A DNA stretch of 35,267 bases from Eubacterium sp. CAG:841 (lineage in GTDB: Bacteria; Bacillota; Clostridia; Oscillospirales; CAG-272), in NCBI GenBank assembly GCA_000437375.1, contig FR898235.1:1-35267 (forward strand). Direction: 5' to 3'. A program made the position numbers and the translations under genes. Of this stretch, positions 1 to 8,038 are shown piece after piece (within the stretch, counting starts at the first letter, position 1; the number at the start of each line of letters is the position of its first letter). The notes under the pieces were generated by a model, which saw only the letters and a list, made by a program, of their open reading frames with translations, was not told the origin of the DNA and did not search any database.

Positions 1-51
1 TCGGAAGAGCTGATTGCGCTTGCCGAATTTCTTCTTTACAGAAACAAATAA
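1..51 (+). CDS. C-terminal end of an unidentified protein (partial)
   Basis: The first frame is open from the window edge and ends with TAA at 49-51, giving a short tail that reads EELIALAEFLLYRNK. It is followed within 10 bases by a hairpin that looks like a terminator, which supports a real gene end here. The piece is too short to assign to any family. Confidence 0.55.
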   Translation, partial: SEELIALAEFLLYRNK

Positions 52-59
52 CGAAATTA

Positions 60-100
60 CCCCGTTTTGCATAGAATTTTAGCAAAGCGGGGTGATTTTT
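60..100 (+). terminator. Rho-independent terminator after the partial gene
   Basis: The 11-base arm at 60-70 (CCCCGTTTTGC) pairs with 82-92 (GCAAAGCGGGG) with one G-T pair, followed by TGATTTTTATT. The right arm runs into the GTG I use as the yunB start, so terminator and coding start overlap. Confidence 0.7.
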
Positions 101-745
101 ATTATTACCGAATGTTCTTTCCGAAAACGCAAAAGGGGCAAAAAGCTGCTCATATCTGTCCTCTGCGTTTTTTTATCTGCACTTTTTATCGTTCTGTATC
201 TGAACAGAAAGCTCGATCCGCTCGTGTGCGATGCGGCAACGCCGCGTCTGAGAGCCGAGATGACGCGCGTGATAAATGAAGCAGTCAGCGAGGCAATGTC
301 GAACTACGACGAAAAGCTTATAAACATAACCTACGGATCAAGCGGAAAAATACTTTCCGTTGAAACGGACAGCGTAAAAATAAATCTTCTCCGTGCACTC
401 GTCACGGAGAAGATAAACGAAAAAATAAAATCATACAGCGAATACACCGTCACGATTTCTTTTTCAAACATTATGGACGACGAAATCGTTTTCGGAAGAT
501 TTCCGTCGTGGCGTATTCCCGCAAGCGTAGAACCGAACGGCAGTGCCGAAACCACCGTAAAAAGCTCGCTTACCTCTGCCGGAATAAATCAGAGCCTGCA
601 CAAAATAACGCTTTCGGTAAAGGTCAGAATAACCGCAATGCTGCTTATTTCCACCGTCGACGTTGAAACCGATACGGATATCTGTATAGCGGAAACCGTA
701 ATAATAGGAGAGGTCCCCTCCGTATTTTTAGGCAAAGAAAGTTAA
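92..745 (+). CDS. yunB: Sporulation protein YunB family
   Basis: Encodes 217 residues: a basic N-terminus rich in Arg/Lys, one hydrophobic segment at about residues 20-36 (membrane anchor or uncleaved signal), then a soluble domain. The AGINQSLHKI segment and the end (IAETVIIGEVP) match the conserved parts of YunB, a protein of the sigma-E mother-cell regulon in Bacillus subtilis needed for normal sporulation; its biochemical role is unknown to me. The GTG at 92 is the first possible standard start and keeps the basic leader, but it lies in the upstream terminator stem and has no clear ribosome binding site. A CTG at 146 preceded by AAAAGGGG is an alternative, though it removes the Arg-rich leader. 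Its TAA overlaps the stop codon of the convergent gene. Family call fairly sure, start unsure. Confidence 0.8.
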   Translation: MIFIITECSFRKRKRGKKLLISVLCVFLSALFIVLYLNRKLDPLVCDAATPRLRAEMTRVINEAVSEAMSNYDEKLINITYGSSGKILSVETDSVKINLLRALVTEKINEKIKSYSEYTVTISFSNIMDDEIVFGRFPSWRIPASVEPNGSAETTVKSSLTSAGINQSLHKITLSVKVRITAMLLISTVDVETDTDICIAETVIIGEVPSVFLGKES

Positions 746-1626
746 ACTCCCGTATAGTCAAAGTCGGGAATAAAGCTTTCCTTTGCGGCGCTTCCCTCCT
801 GAACGTAGGCAAGCGAAATTCCTATCTTATCGGCATAATCCACGACCTTTGAATATTCGTATTCAGTCAGTTTCCGGCAAAGCTCCGGATAATTAACAAG
901 GTGCTTTTTGTCCGGCGTGAACTGACTCATTATGCTTATTATAATATCGTCTCCGTATTCTGAATGAAGATAATCCATTATGCGAAGCGAATCCGAAACG
1001 CATCCCGGAAGAACAAGATGCCGCACTATAACGCCATTTTTCATAAGACCGTTTCGGACAACCGGCGCGCCCTTCGTGCGAACCATTTCGGAAAGCGCTT
1101 CCTTTGCTGTTTCGGGATAATCCTTCGCCGCCGAATATTTTTCGGCAAGCTCTCCGGACATATATTTGAAGTCCGTAAGATAAATATCGACAGTTTTGTC
1201 AAGCGAAGCTATCATTTCGGCTTTTTCGTATCCGCCGGTGTTCCACACTATGGGCAGATCGAGTCCTTTCGCCTTCGCTTCGGCAACAACGCGCTTTATC
1301 TGAAGCGAAAAATGCGTCGGCGTAACGAGATTTATATTGTTTGCTCCCTGCACTTTAAGCTCAAAGAATATCTCGCAAAGACGCTCATCGCTTACTTCTT
1401 TTCCAAGCTCGCCGCGTGAGATTACGTAATTCTGACAGTACACGCACCGCAGATTACAACCCGAAAAGAATACCGTGCCAGAACCTTTATCTCCTGATAT
1501 GCACGGCTCTTCCCAGAAGTGAAGCGCCGCGCGTGCAAGACGAACGGTATTTTTTTCACCGCAGAAGCCTTTATTTATATTTCTGTCAATTCCGCACCCT
1601 CGCGGACAGATATTACATTTTTCCAT
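742..1626 (-). CDS. Radical SAM protein, PflX-like (pyruvate formate-lyase-activase-like)
   Basis: Encodes 294 residues from the chosen ATG at 1626. The radical SAM cluster motif CxxxCxxC is clear (Cys57, Cys61, Cys64 in GCNLRCVYC), and an N-terminal cysteine set (CNICPRGC, then GFCG) is typical of the PflX / COG1313 group, named after but distinct from pyruvate formate-lyase activases. The substrate of this group is not established. An in-frame ATG at 1662 would add 12 residues and overlap the upstream gene; the ATG at 1626 directly precedes the conserved CNICPRGC and lies 4 bases after the upstream stop, which fits translational coupling. It is the last gene of a leftward run with the YhhN gene. 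It ends tail-to-tail with yunB, sharing two bases of the stop codons. Confidence 0.85.
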   Translation of the reverse strand: MEKCNICPRGCGIDRNINKGFCGEKNTVRLARAALHFWEEPCISGDKGSGTVFFSGCNLRCVYCQNYVISRGELGKEVSDERLCEIFFELKVQGANNINLVTPTHFSLQIKRVVAEAKAKGLDLPIVWNTGGYEKAEMIASLDKTVDIYLTDFKYMSGELAEKYSAAKDYPETAKEALSEMVRTKGAPVVRNGLMKNGVIVRHLVLPGCVSDSLRIMDYLHSEYGDDIIISIMSQFTPDKKHLVNYPELCRKLTEYEYSKVVDYADKIGISLAYVQEGSAAKESFIPDFDYTGV

Positions 1627-1630
1627 ATCG

Positions 1631-2305
1631 TTATACGGCAAGTCCCCCAAGCGAAAGCGCATACATTATCTGCGCCGCAAAATATGTGGCAAGGTTCAAA
1701 GTATTTGCCTTTGCCGTGTCTTTCCCTCCGAAAATGATGAAAAGTATTATAAAATCCGAAATAAAGAACAGTCCCGCTCCTATCGCAACAGTTAAGAAAA
1801 GACCGCCCAAAGCCGTCATCATTACATAATACAGCGTCGTCGCCGTCAGAACGGAAGCATACAGCACGGCAGGATAAAACAAGCTTCCGAAATTCATATT
1901 TTTTCTGACGGCAAAAAATACAGCAAACGATGCCGCTGTGCCCAGAGCAAGCGATACCGCAAAATATACAAAAGAAAATCCGCAAGCCGACGTCACTGCG
2001 CAAAACACGGCAATGTGTTCTATCGCAAACGCCGCCATTCCGACAGGCAAAAACGCCGGCTCGTCGGGACAGACGTGCGAAGCGTCAAGGAAAACATCGC
2101 CGACCATACCGAGCACAAGCCCGAAAAGCATTATGAAGCCCGCTTCGGACGGCAGCTTTGAAAGCATGACAAAACCGAGCGATACAAAACACACAGCCGC
2201 CAAAGCCTTTGTCGCCGTAACGATACCTCCCTTTTTCCTTACCTTGAAAAACATAAAAACCGCGGCGGAGATTGCCGTTGCCGCAATCAGCGCGTATTTA
2301 AGCAT
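1631..2305 (-). CDS. YhhN/TMEM86 family membrane protein (putative lysoplasmalogenase)
   Basis: Encodes 224 residues, almost wholly hydrophobic, with about eight membrane-spanning segments. The GLVLGMVGDVFL segment, an FFISDFIILF segment and the C-terminal NLATYFAAQIMYALS are the conserved polar signatures of the YhhN family, whose characterised members hydrolyse the vinyl-ether bond of lysoplasmalogens. Plasmalogens are common in anaerobic Clostridia, so the activity would make sense here, but it is inferred. The ATG at 2305 is preferred over the one at 2311 because GGGAGG then sits 6 bases upstream, whereas it abuts the first ATG. The downstream radical SAM gene starts 4 bases after its stop, so the two are probably cotranscribed. 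Confidence 0.85.
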   Translation of the reverse strand: MLKYALIAATAISAAVFMFFKVRKKGGIVTATKALAAVCFVSLGFVMLSKLPSEAGFIMLFGLVLGMVGDVFLDASHVCPDEPAFLPVGMAAFAIEHIAVFCAVTSACGFSFVYFAVSLALGTAASFAVFFAVRKNMNFGSLFYPAVLYASVLTATTLYYVMMTALGGLFLTVAIGAGLFFISDFIILFIIFGGKDTAKANTLNLATYFAAQIMYALSLGGLAV

Positions 2306-2323
2306 AAACATCCTCCCGTCAGA

Positions 2324-2392
2324 TTATATAAGCTCGATTTCAATTCCGCAGACGCCGCTGTTTTTCTGCTCATCCGCGAACTTGCCTTTCAT
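2324..2392 (-). other. Short ORF (22 codons), possible gene remnant
   Basis: A leftward ATG at 2390-2392 opens a 22-codon frame (begins MKGKFADEQK, ends CGIEIELI) that stops 18 bases before the YhhN start. There is no good ribosome binding site. Its composition is like the resident genes and unlike the AT-rich orphan just upstream, so it could be the 3' end of a gene lost when that orphan arrived. It may equally be chance; I do not recognise the peptide. Confidence 0.25.
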
Positions 2393-2422
2393 TTTGCAAT
2401 TTTATAAATCCTAACTACCTGT

Positions 2423-2905
2423 TCACAACAACCATTCATTTGCATATTGCAACACTTCGTCGGAACTCATATATAATTCTGATGAACTGTCAAAAAACGC
2501 TTTGGGAAGATTATGAAAAGCGTGAAGTAGGCAATATAATTTATATAGTCGGCTTTTTTTGACCCAAAATTTCGAAAGAATTGATTTCATACTATGTAAA
2601 AGATTGCTCATGAGATTAAGTATTTCAATTTGTTTTTCAGAATAGTCCGTACTCAGAATTGTCTCACAGAAATCGCAATCAATCGGAAATATTTTTCCTC
2701 GATTATTGTCGATAAATACGTTTATCTTTTCTATTTGGCTATTTTTGCGTTCCAATACGCACAAAATCATTGACATCATCTCTACTGATGCTTTTAATCT
2801 TTTCTTTTCCTGTGCGGAAAGGAGCTTTGACGTGCATAGTCTGCCTTTTTCGTAGTTGGACAGACTGTATAAATTCATCGCGTTTATCTCTATAGCATCG
2901 ATCAT
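2423..2905 (-). CDS. Hypothetical protein, AT-rich orphan
   Basis: Encodes 160 residues from ATG 2905, with AAAGGTG about 8 bases upstream; the open frame extends further upstream to 2971 but would overlap the rlmD end. The protein is mainly helical by inspection, with charged helices, no signal peptide, no transmembrane segment and no motif I recognise. Its codons are much richer in A and T than those of the flanking genes, and many Lys/Ile/Asn/Phe residues follow. It begins 25 bases after the premature end of the RlmD tail, which suggests a recently acquired gene. Function unknown. Confidence 0.6.
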   Translation of the reverse strand: MIDAIEINAMNLYSLSNYEKGRLCTSKLLSAQEKKRLKASVEMMSMILCVLERKNSQIEKINVFIDNNRGKIFPIDCDFCETILSTDYSEKQIEILNLMSNLLHSMKSILSKFWVKKSRLYKLYCLLHAFHNLPKAFFDSSSELYMSSDEVLQYANEWLL

Positions 2906-2930
2906 TATTTTTTCACCTTTGCAGTATTTT

Positions 2931-4370
2931 TTACAATATTGTCTCCTGACATGTGGCGCTCTTTTCCGCATTGGTCAAATCAAGTTCGTCTATTTTCAGA
3001 GCTATCTCAATGTGATTATTTGCGCATAATTTGGACAGCAGGACAACCGCTTCCACGTGTCCCGTTCTTGCGAACATATCTACGGCGACGGCTTTTTCCG
3101 CTCTGTACCCAAGCTCGGAAAGGCGTTTGCAGTCCCTTGCCGCCGTTGCACTGTCGCACGACACCATAACGACTCTTTCCGGTGCCATTTTTGCAATGGC
3201 GGAAAGCGTCTGTTCCGAGCAGCCGGCTCGCGGCGGATCGACTATTATCACATCCGGCAAAAGTCCGCTTTCGGCAAGCTTTTCGGCGGCTTCCCCCGCA
3301 TCCGCGCAGATGAATTCCGCATTGTTTATACCGTTTCGTTTTGCGTTGTTTTTCGCATTTTCAACAGCCTCAGGAATTATCTCCGCACCGATTATCCTCT
3401 TCGCTCTTTGAGCCATCGAAAGTCCTATCGTGCCCGTTCCGCAATAAAGGTCAAGCACGGTCTTTTCTTCCGGCTCGGCAAACTCCGCTGCCATACCGTA
3501 CAGCTTTTCTGCGCCGTCGTGATTTACCTGATAAAACGAACGCGGCGATATTTCAAATTCAAGTCCGCACAAAATATCTGATATCGTGTCCTTTCCCCAA
3601 AGCGTTCTGCACTCGCTTGACAAAATAACGTTCGTATCCTTTTTGTTTATGTTAAGCACTATGCTTTTTATGTTTTCGCTTTGCCCTGTCAGCATTTTTA
3701 TAAGTCTGCCGGCATTCGGTATCTCTCCCGTCGCCACAAGACAAACAAGCACCTCTCCGCTTTTTCTTCCGTCGCGGATGTAAAGGTGCCGAAGCAGACC
3801 TTTTCCCGTTTCTTCATCGTATGCGGTTATGCCGTTGTCATCACAGAATTTTTCAACGGTAATCACTATATCGGCATAAAAATCGGGCTGAAGCGGGCAC
3901 TTTTCGCACGGAGCCACTCTGTGGCTGTGTCTTGAATAAAAGCCGAAGCGCATTTTACCGTCTATAATTGCCGCAGGATACTGCGCTTTGTTTCTGTATC
4001 CGTTTTCCTGCGGAGAAGGAATTATTTTTTCGCACTCAATATCAAGTCCGCCGAGCCTTTTCAGATTTTCATTTACCGTGTTTTTCTTTATTTCAAGTTC
4101 TTTTTCATATTTTATGTGACGGAAAACGCATCCGCCGCATCTGCCGAAAACGGGACAGTCGCCATCCGTTCTGTACGGCGACGGTGTGATTATATTTACA
4201 ACCTTTGCATAGCCGAAGCTTTTTCCGACTTTCATCACAAGCGCGTCGATTATATCTCCCGGCGCAGTACCGAAAACAAACAAAACATATCCGTCCGTTC
4301 TGCCGACGCCCGCTCCTTCCGGAGTTATATCCATTATTTCAAGTCTTACAATATCGTTCTTTTTCGGCAT
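2931..4370 (-). CDS. rlmD: 23S rRNA (uracil-5-)-methyltransferase, RlmD/RumA type
   Basis: Encodes 479 residues. Order: TRAM RNA-binding domain (about 1-60); four cysteines for a [4Fe-4S] cluster (Cys72, Cys78, Cys81, Cys155); SAM-binding motif LDLYCGTGTIG (307-316); DPP motif (378-380); and catalytic Cys405 in VMVSCDSATAARD. These fit SAM-dependent m5U formation in 23S rRNA (TrmA/RumA family); the exact uridine cannot be read from sequence. After the family's usual end (VEAVVLLSKL, to 448) there is a 31-residue tail with HIEIALKIDELDLTNAE. I recall a longer tail of this kind on many Clostridia homologues, so this one looks cut short. AAGGAG lies 12 bases before ATG 4370. A promoter sits at 4413-4441. 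Confidence 0.92.
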   Translation of the reverse strand: MPKKNDIVRLEIMDITPEGAGVGRTDGYVLFVFGTAPGDIIDALVMKVGKSFGYAKVVNIITPSPYRTDGDCPVFGRCGGCVFRHIKYEKELEIKKNTVNENLKRLGGLDIECEKIIPSPQENGYRNKAQYPAAIIDGKMRFGFYSRHSHRVAPCEKCPLQPDFYADIVITVEKFCDDNGITAYDEETGKGLLRHLYIRDGRKSGEVLVCLVATGEIPNAGRLIKMLTGQSENIKSIVLNINKKDTNVILSSECRTLWGKDTISDILCGLEFEISPRSFYQVNHDGAEKLYGMAAEFAEPEEKTVLDLYCGTGTIGLSMAQRAKRIIGAEIIPEAVENAKNNAKRNGINNAEFICADAGEAAEKLAESGLLPDVIIVDPPRAGCSEQTLSAIAKMAPERVVMVSCDSATAARDCKRLSELGYRAEKAVAVDMFARTGHVEAVVLLSKLCANNHIEIALKIDELDLTNAEKSATCQETIL

Positions 4371-4412
4371 AGGACGGCGCTTCTCCTTCCGGATTTACAT
4401 TTTTATATTTCA

Positions 4413-4441
4413 ATAATACCACAGGTTACAATATAAAGCAA
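4413..4441 (-). promoter_or_regulatory. Sigma-A promoter of rlmD
   Basis: On the minus strand TTGCTT (4436-4441) and TATTAT (4413-4418) are 17 bases apart, with TGG before the -10 (extended -10). It lies 43 bases before the rlmD start. Confidence 0.6.
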
Positions 4442-4442
4442 C

Positions 4443-4470
4443 AAAAAAAGCGGCTTGCGCCGCTTTTTTC
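4443..4470 (-). terminator. Terminator of hpf
   Basis: AAAAAAGCGGC, loop TTGC, GCCGCTTTTTT: a perfect GC-rich stem with A and T tracts on the two sides, so active in either direction. It lies directly after the hpf stop (4480) on the minus strand. Its left end touches the -35 of the rlmD promoter. Confidence 0.85.
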
Positions 4471-4479
4471 GTAAATTTA

Positions 4480-5004
4480 TTATCTCTGAGTCTCTATAAG
4501 ACCGTAGCCGTTGTCTTTTCTTCTGTAAACAACGCATACGGTGTCCGTATCCTGATTGAGGAAAACAAAGAACGTATGATCGAGCAGGTTCATCTGAAGG
4601 ATCGCGTCCTCCGTCGTCATAGGACGAAGCTCAAATTTCTTTGTTCTTATAAGCTCTTCGGAATCTTCGATAATTTCTTCCGAATAAGCCTCCGGCTCTG
4701 CGAATGCGTCCCTGCGTATTTTCTTTTCAAGGCGCGTTTTGTTTTTACGGAGCTGACGTTCGATCACATCGACAGCGACGTCGATGTCGTGATAAAAGCT
4801 TTCGCCTTCCACCTCGCTTCTGAAAAGCGTTCCGCCCATAGAGATTGTAAGTTCAAGTACTTCCGTATTCTTGAACCTTGAAAGCGTAACGAACGCTTCT
4901 GCGTCGTCACGGAAAAATTTTTCGAGCTTGCCGATCTTTTTCTCGATAAGAGCTTTCAGCTTCTCGTCGGCGGTAAGTTGCTTGCAAACGAATGTGATTT
5001 TCAT
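4480..5004 (-). CDS. hpf: Ribosome hibernation promoting factor, long form
   Basis: Encodes 174 residues, the normal length of long HPF. Residues 1 to about 95 form the S30AE/YfiA domain that sits in the mRNA/tRNA channel of the 30S subunit; a charged linker follows (about 96-115); the C-terminal 55 residues (TKKFELRPMTTEDAILQMNLL, then FFVF and VVYRRKDNGYGLI) are the domain through which long HPF dimerises to form 100S ribosomes. A cytoplasmic stationary-phase factor. AAAGGTGAAACGCT precedes ATG 5004. It is a single-gene unit, with its own promoter (5065-5092) and terminator (4443-4470). No departures from the family are visible. Confidence 0.95.
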   Translation of the reverse strand: MKITFVCKQLTADEKLKALIEKKIGKLEKFFRDDAEAFVTLSRFKNTEVLELTISMGGTLFRSEVEGESFYHDIDVAVDVIERQLRKNKTRLEKKIRRDAFAEPEAYSEEIIEDSEELIRTKKFELRPMTTEDAILQMNLLDHTFFVFLNQDTDTVCVVYRRKDNGYGLIETQR

Positions 5005-5064
5005 AGCGTTTCACCTTTCACTTTGGAGATTTGCTTTAAGGGAGCTTTCCCTTTCCGCATTTAT

Positions 5065-5092
5065 ATTATACCATAAATCGGAGGCAAATCAA
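5065..5092 (-). promoter_or_regulatory. Sigma-A promoter of hpf
   Basis: On the minus strand TTGATT (5087-5092), 16 bases, TATAAT (5065-5070), with TGG before the -10. It lies 60 bases before the hpf ATG and faces away from the yqeG promoter. Confidence 0.65.
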
Positions 5093-5140
5093 AGAATATT
5101 TTGTAAAACGTATATAGAATATTTTTGGTTATTTAATATA

Positions 5141-5169
5141 TTGATTATTAACGCAAGCTATGATATAAT
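5141..5169 (+). promoter_or_regulatory. Sigma-A promoter of the yqeG-ATPase operon
   Basis: TTGATT (5141-5146), 17 bases, TATAAT (5164-5169), with TGA before the -10. It is 38 bases upstream of the chosen yqeG start, which rules out longer upstream extensions of that frame. Confidence 0.7.
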
Positions 5170-5206
5170 GATATTTGTGATGTGTTTGATGAAGGGGGAT
5201 GGCTTT

Positions 5207-5743
5207 ATGGGAAAATTCTTCTCGCCCGATTATTATTTCGGCAGCGTATTTGATATAACGCCCGAGTTTCTGCTTTCCGCAGGAATAAAAGCCGTAGTGC
5301 TTGATATAGACAATACCCTTGTCACTTACGGAGAAGCCGAACCGAGCGAAAAAGTAATAAGCTGGGTATCCTCTCTTACGCAGGCAAAAATAAAAGCCGC
5401 CATTGCTTCAAACAACAATGAAGAAAGAGTAAAGCTTTTCAACCGCAGGCTGGGAATTTTCTGCGTAAGCAAAAGCGGAAAGCCGTCCGTAAAGGCTGTC
5501 AGCGCCGCGTGCAAGGAATTTTCCGTAAGCCCGCAGGATACTGCAGTGATAGGAGATCAGATATTCACGGACGTGCTCTGTGCAAACCGCGCGGGCGCCG
5601 TCGCTATCCTTACAAAGCCTATTCCGTACAGAGAAAATCTTTTTTTCAGATTCAAGCGCGCGCTTGAAAAGCCCATAATAAAAAGTTTTGAAAGAAAGCA
5701 CCCGGACAGATGTTTCCCGAAAGGAGAGTGCGCAGGTAAATGA
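5207..5743 (+). CDS. yqeG: YqeG family HAD phosphatase (subfamily IIIA)
   Basis: Encodes 178 residues. The HAD motif I is DIDNTL (Asp33, Asp35), motif II is in AIASNNNEERV, and the motif III/IV region is GDQIFTDVLCANRAGA, the set seen in YqeG. These are predicted phosphatases of unsettled substrate. In other Firmicutes yqeG usually sits next to yqeH and aroE; here it is followed by an SMC-like ATPase instead. The frame is open far upstream, but ATG 5207 is chosen because GAAGGGGG lies 8 bases before it, the promoter -10 is at 5164-5169, and the length then matches the family. The last bases overlap the next start (ATGA), so the two genes are translationally coupled. Confidence 0.88.
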   Translation: MGKFFSPDYYFGSVFDITPEFLLSAGIKAVVLDIDNTLVTYGEAEPSEKVISWVSSLTQAKIKAAIASNNNEERVKLFNRRLGIFCVSKSGKPSVKAVSAACKEFSVSPQDTAVIGDQIFTDVLCANRAGAVAILTKPIPYRENLFFRFKRALEKPIIKSFERKHPDRCFPKGECAGK

Positions 5744-8037
5744 TAATTGAATCGCTTTATATAAAAAGCTTCGGAAAGCTTGATAACGTAACGATAAATC
5801 TTTCTGACGGGGTAAACATCCTGCGCGGAGAAAATGAAGCCGGAAAAAGCACGGTATGCAGTTTCATACGATTTGTTTTTTACGGTCTTGCAGGTCGCGG
5901 CGCGGAAGAAAAACAACGCTACATAAGCTGGAATTCCTCCTCCGCAAGCGGATATGCCATCGTTTCGAGCGGCGGCAGACGCTATCGCATAGAACGCGAA
6001 GCCATATGCACGGGAGACTCCGAAGGCAAGCTCTCCATTCGCGAAAGAAGTGCCGTAATAGATACCGAGCTTTCCACGGCGGTATTTCGCGGTCAGAACG
6101 CCGGCGAAGTATTCTTCGGCGTGCCTGCCGATGTTTTTGAAAGCACCGTATACGTTGGTCAGATAGGCGACAGCCGCATCGGCGGCAGACCTCTCGCCGA
6201 AGCAGCCGAAAATATTCTCTTTTCCGCAAGCGAAAGCGTAAATACAAAAAAGGCTATAAAAAAACTCGACGACGCCAGAGTATATCTTCTTTACAAAAAC
6301 AAGCGCGGCGGAAAGATAGCCGAGCTTGAAGCAAAAAAAGCCGAGCTTTCGGAACGGCTTGAAAAAGCCCGGGCCGAAAGCGGCGATATAATTTTCCTTG
6401 AAGGCACGCAAAGAGAGCTTTCCGAAAAAACCGAAAAATCAAAAAAACGTCTTGCCGAATGTTCAAAGGAGCTTGATACCTTTGAAAAATACAGTACAAG
6501 ACAAGTATATCTTACGCGGAAAGAGGAAGCCGCAAAGCTGCATGAAATGGAGCAATCCGCAGAAAAAAATCGTCTTTGCGAAAAGCACGGCGGTGTTCCT
6601 GTTTACAGTGATGACTACATAACCTCGCTCGAAGAACTTTCAAGAAGGCTTGAAGCCACAACGGCGCGCTATGACGCCGCCTGCTCCGCCCTTGACGAAG
6701 CAAACAGAAAAATCATAGACATGAGCGAAAAAATAGAAGTGTTCAGACGTCTCGGCTCAAGAGGAGACAAGCGCGACAGAATCGTTGATAATATAAATGC
6801 CGGCAATAAGATGTCCAAAACGCTCAAAACGGTAGCTGTAATTATGGCGGTGCTTACCTTTATATTCGCCGCCATATGTATTATTTCGCTTGTGAAAGCA
6901 TATTCTTATGCCACGATATTCGCCGTCTTGGCTTGCGTTTCGATAATAGCCTCGATAGCTTTGTTTGTAATTTCAAAAAGCAAACATAAGATCATGCTCC
7001 GCGACTGCTCAACATTCGGATGCAGAAGTTACGAAGAATTTGACGAGCTTGTCAAAGCCGCAGGCAGAGACGAAGCGGTGCTTACGCTCATAACCGAAAC
7101 AAAGGACAAAGCGGAAGTAAACGCAAAAAAAGCGGCGGATGAGCTTGATGCTACTAATTCGAAAATAGTTTCCGTGCTTACGCAGGCATCGTTCACAATA
7201 GAGACAAGCACCCGCCTCTCCCTTTCCGAAGCACTTAAAATATGCCGCAAGGAAAAATCGGAATATGAAAAGCTGAAAATAATGCTTGAAAGTCAAAGGC
7301 AAAAGGTCCGCGAGCTTGACGACAAGCTCCGCTCATGCGATGAAAGCTATCTGCGCGAGGCGCTCACGGGCACATACGACGAAGAAAAGATGAAAGCGTT
7401 CGATGCAAAGTCCGCAAAGCGCAATTATGATTTTCTTCAGAATTCCATCGGCGCGATGACAGAAAAACTCGCCCAGACGGAAAAAGAGCTTGCCGTGCTG
7501 AACGCAACCGTTCAGCGCCCGACCGAAATATCGGAAACACTGCTCGCGGTCGAACATGAGCTTGACGTTCTCAGAGAAAAGTTTGACGCATACGTTATGG
7601 CAATAGATGCGATAGAGGCTGCCGGAGGAAAACTCCGCGAAGGCATATCGCCGAAAATAGCAAAATCGGCAAGCGCGATAATGTCAAAGCTTTCATGCGG
7701 AAAATACAGTGAAATAGGTATAGATCCCGACTTTGCAATGACGTTCACCGACGGCGCGTCAACCCATACAGCAGACTATTTCAGCGCAGGGACATCGGAT
7801 ATAGCATATATTTCCCTGCGAATTGCGCTTATGGAGGTGCTTTTCACAAAGTCTAAACCGCCGCTCATATTCGACGAAAGCTTCGCAAGGACAGACGACG
7901 CAAGACTTTCCGCAGCACTGAAGCTCATCTCCGAAGGACTTGAAGGCTGCAGCTCGCAAAGCCTTATCTTCACCTGTCACGGCAGAGAAGAAAGAGCTAT
8001 GGCGGCTTTGGGAAATTACAACCTGATAAGATTGTAA
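5740..8037 (+). CDS. SMC/Rad50-like AAA ATPase with central membrane segments (YhaN-like)
   Basis: Encodes 765 residues. Walker A is GENEAGKST (30-38). Two long coiled-coil stretches (about 185-360 and 420-620) flank two adjacent hydrophobic segments (about 361-414). The ABC-type signature is YFSAGTSDIAYISLRIAL (about 680-697), with Walker B PLIFDESFA (about 707-715) and a terminal switch His in FTCHGRE. This is the layout of YhaN and related RecF/SbcC-like ATPases, in which head domains from the two ends meet. The B. subtilis relative is encoded beside a Mre11/SbcD-like nuclease (YhaO); none is present here. It is coupled to yqeG and ends in a terminator. A DNA-related role at the membrane is inference from the family. 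Confidence 0.82.
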   Translation: MIIESLYIKSFGKLDNVTINLSDGVNILRGENEAGKSTVCSFIRFVFYGLAGRGAEEKQRYISWNSSSASGYAIVSSGGRRYRIEREAICTGDSEGKLSIRERSAVIDTELSTAVFRGQNAGEVFFGVPADVFESTVYVGQIGDSRIGGRPLAEAAENILFSASESVNTKKAIKKLDDARVYLLYKNKRGGKIAELEAKKAELSERLEKARAESGDIIFLEGTQRELSEKTEKSKKRLAECSKELDTFEKYSTRQVYLTRKEEAAKLHEMEQSAEKNRLCEKHGGVPVYSDDYITSLEELSRRLEATTARYDAACSALDEANRKIIDMSEKIEVFRRLGSRGDKRDRIVDNINAGNKMSKTLKTVAVIMAVLTFIFAAICIISLVKAYSYATIFAVLACVSIIASIALFVISKSKHKIMLRDCSTFGCRSYEEFDELVKAAGRDEAVLTLITETKDKAEVNAKKAADELDATNSKIVSVLTQASFTIETSTRLSLSEALKICRKEKSEYEKLKIMLESQRQKVRELDDKLRSCDESYLREALTGTYDEEKMKAFDAKSAKRNYDFLQNSIGAMTEKLAQTEKELAVLNATVQRPTEISETLLAVEHELDVLREKFDAYVMAIDAIEAAGGKLREGISPKIAKSASAIMSKLSCGKYSEIGIDPDFAMTFTDGASTHTADYFSAGTSDIAYISLRIALMEVLFTKSKPPLIFDESFARTDDARLSAALKLISEGLEGCSSQSLIFTCHGREERAMAALGNYNLIRL

Positions 8038-8038
8038 A

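Noticed and set aside
5557..6411. Open frame of 284 codons on the minus strand over yqeG and the ATPase
   Set aside because: It crosses two well-supported coupled genes on the other strand and has no recognisable product.
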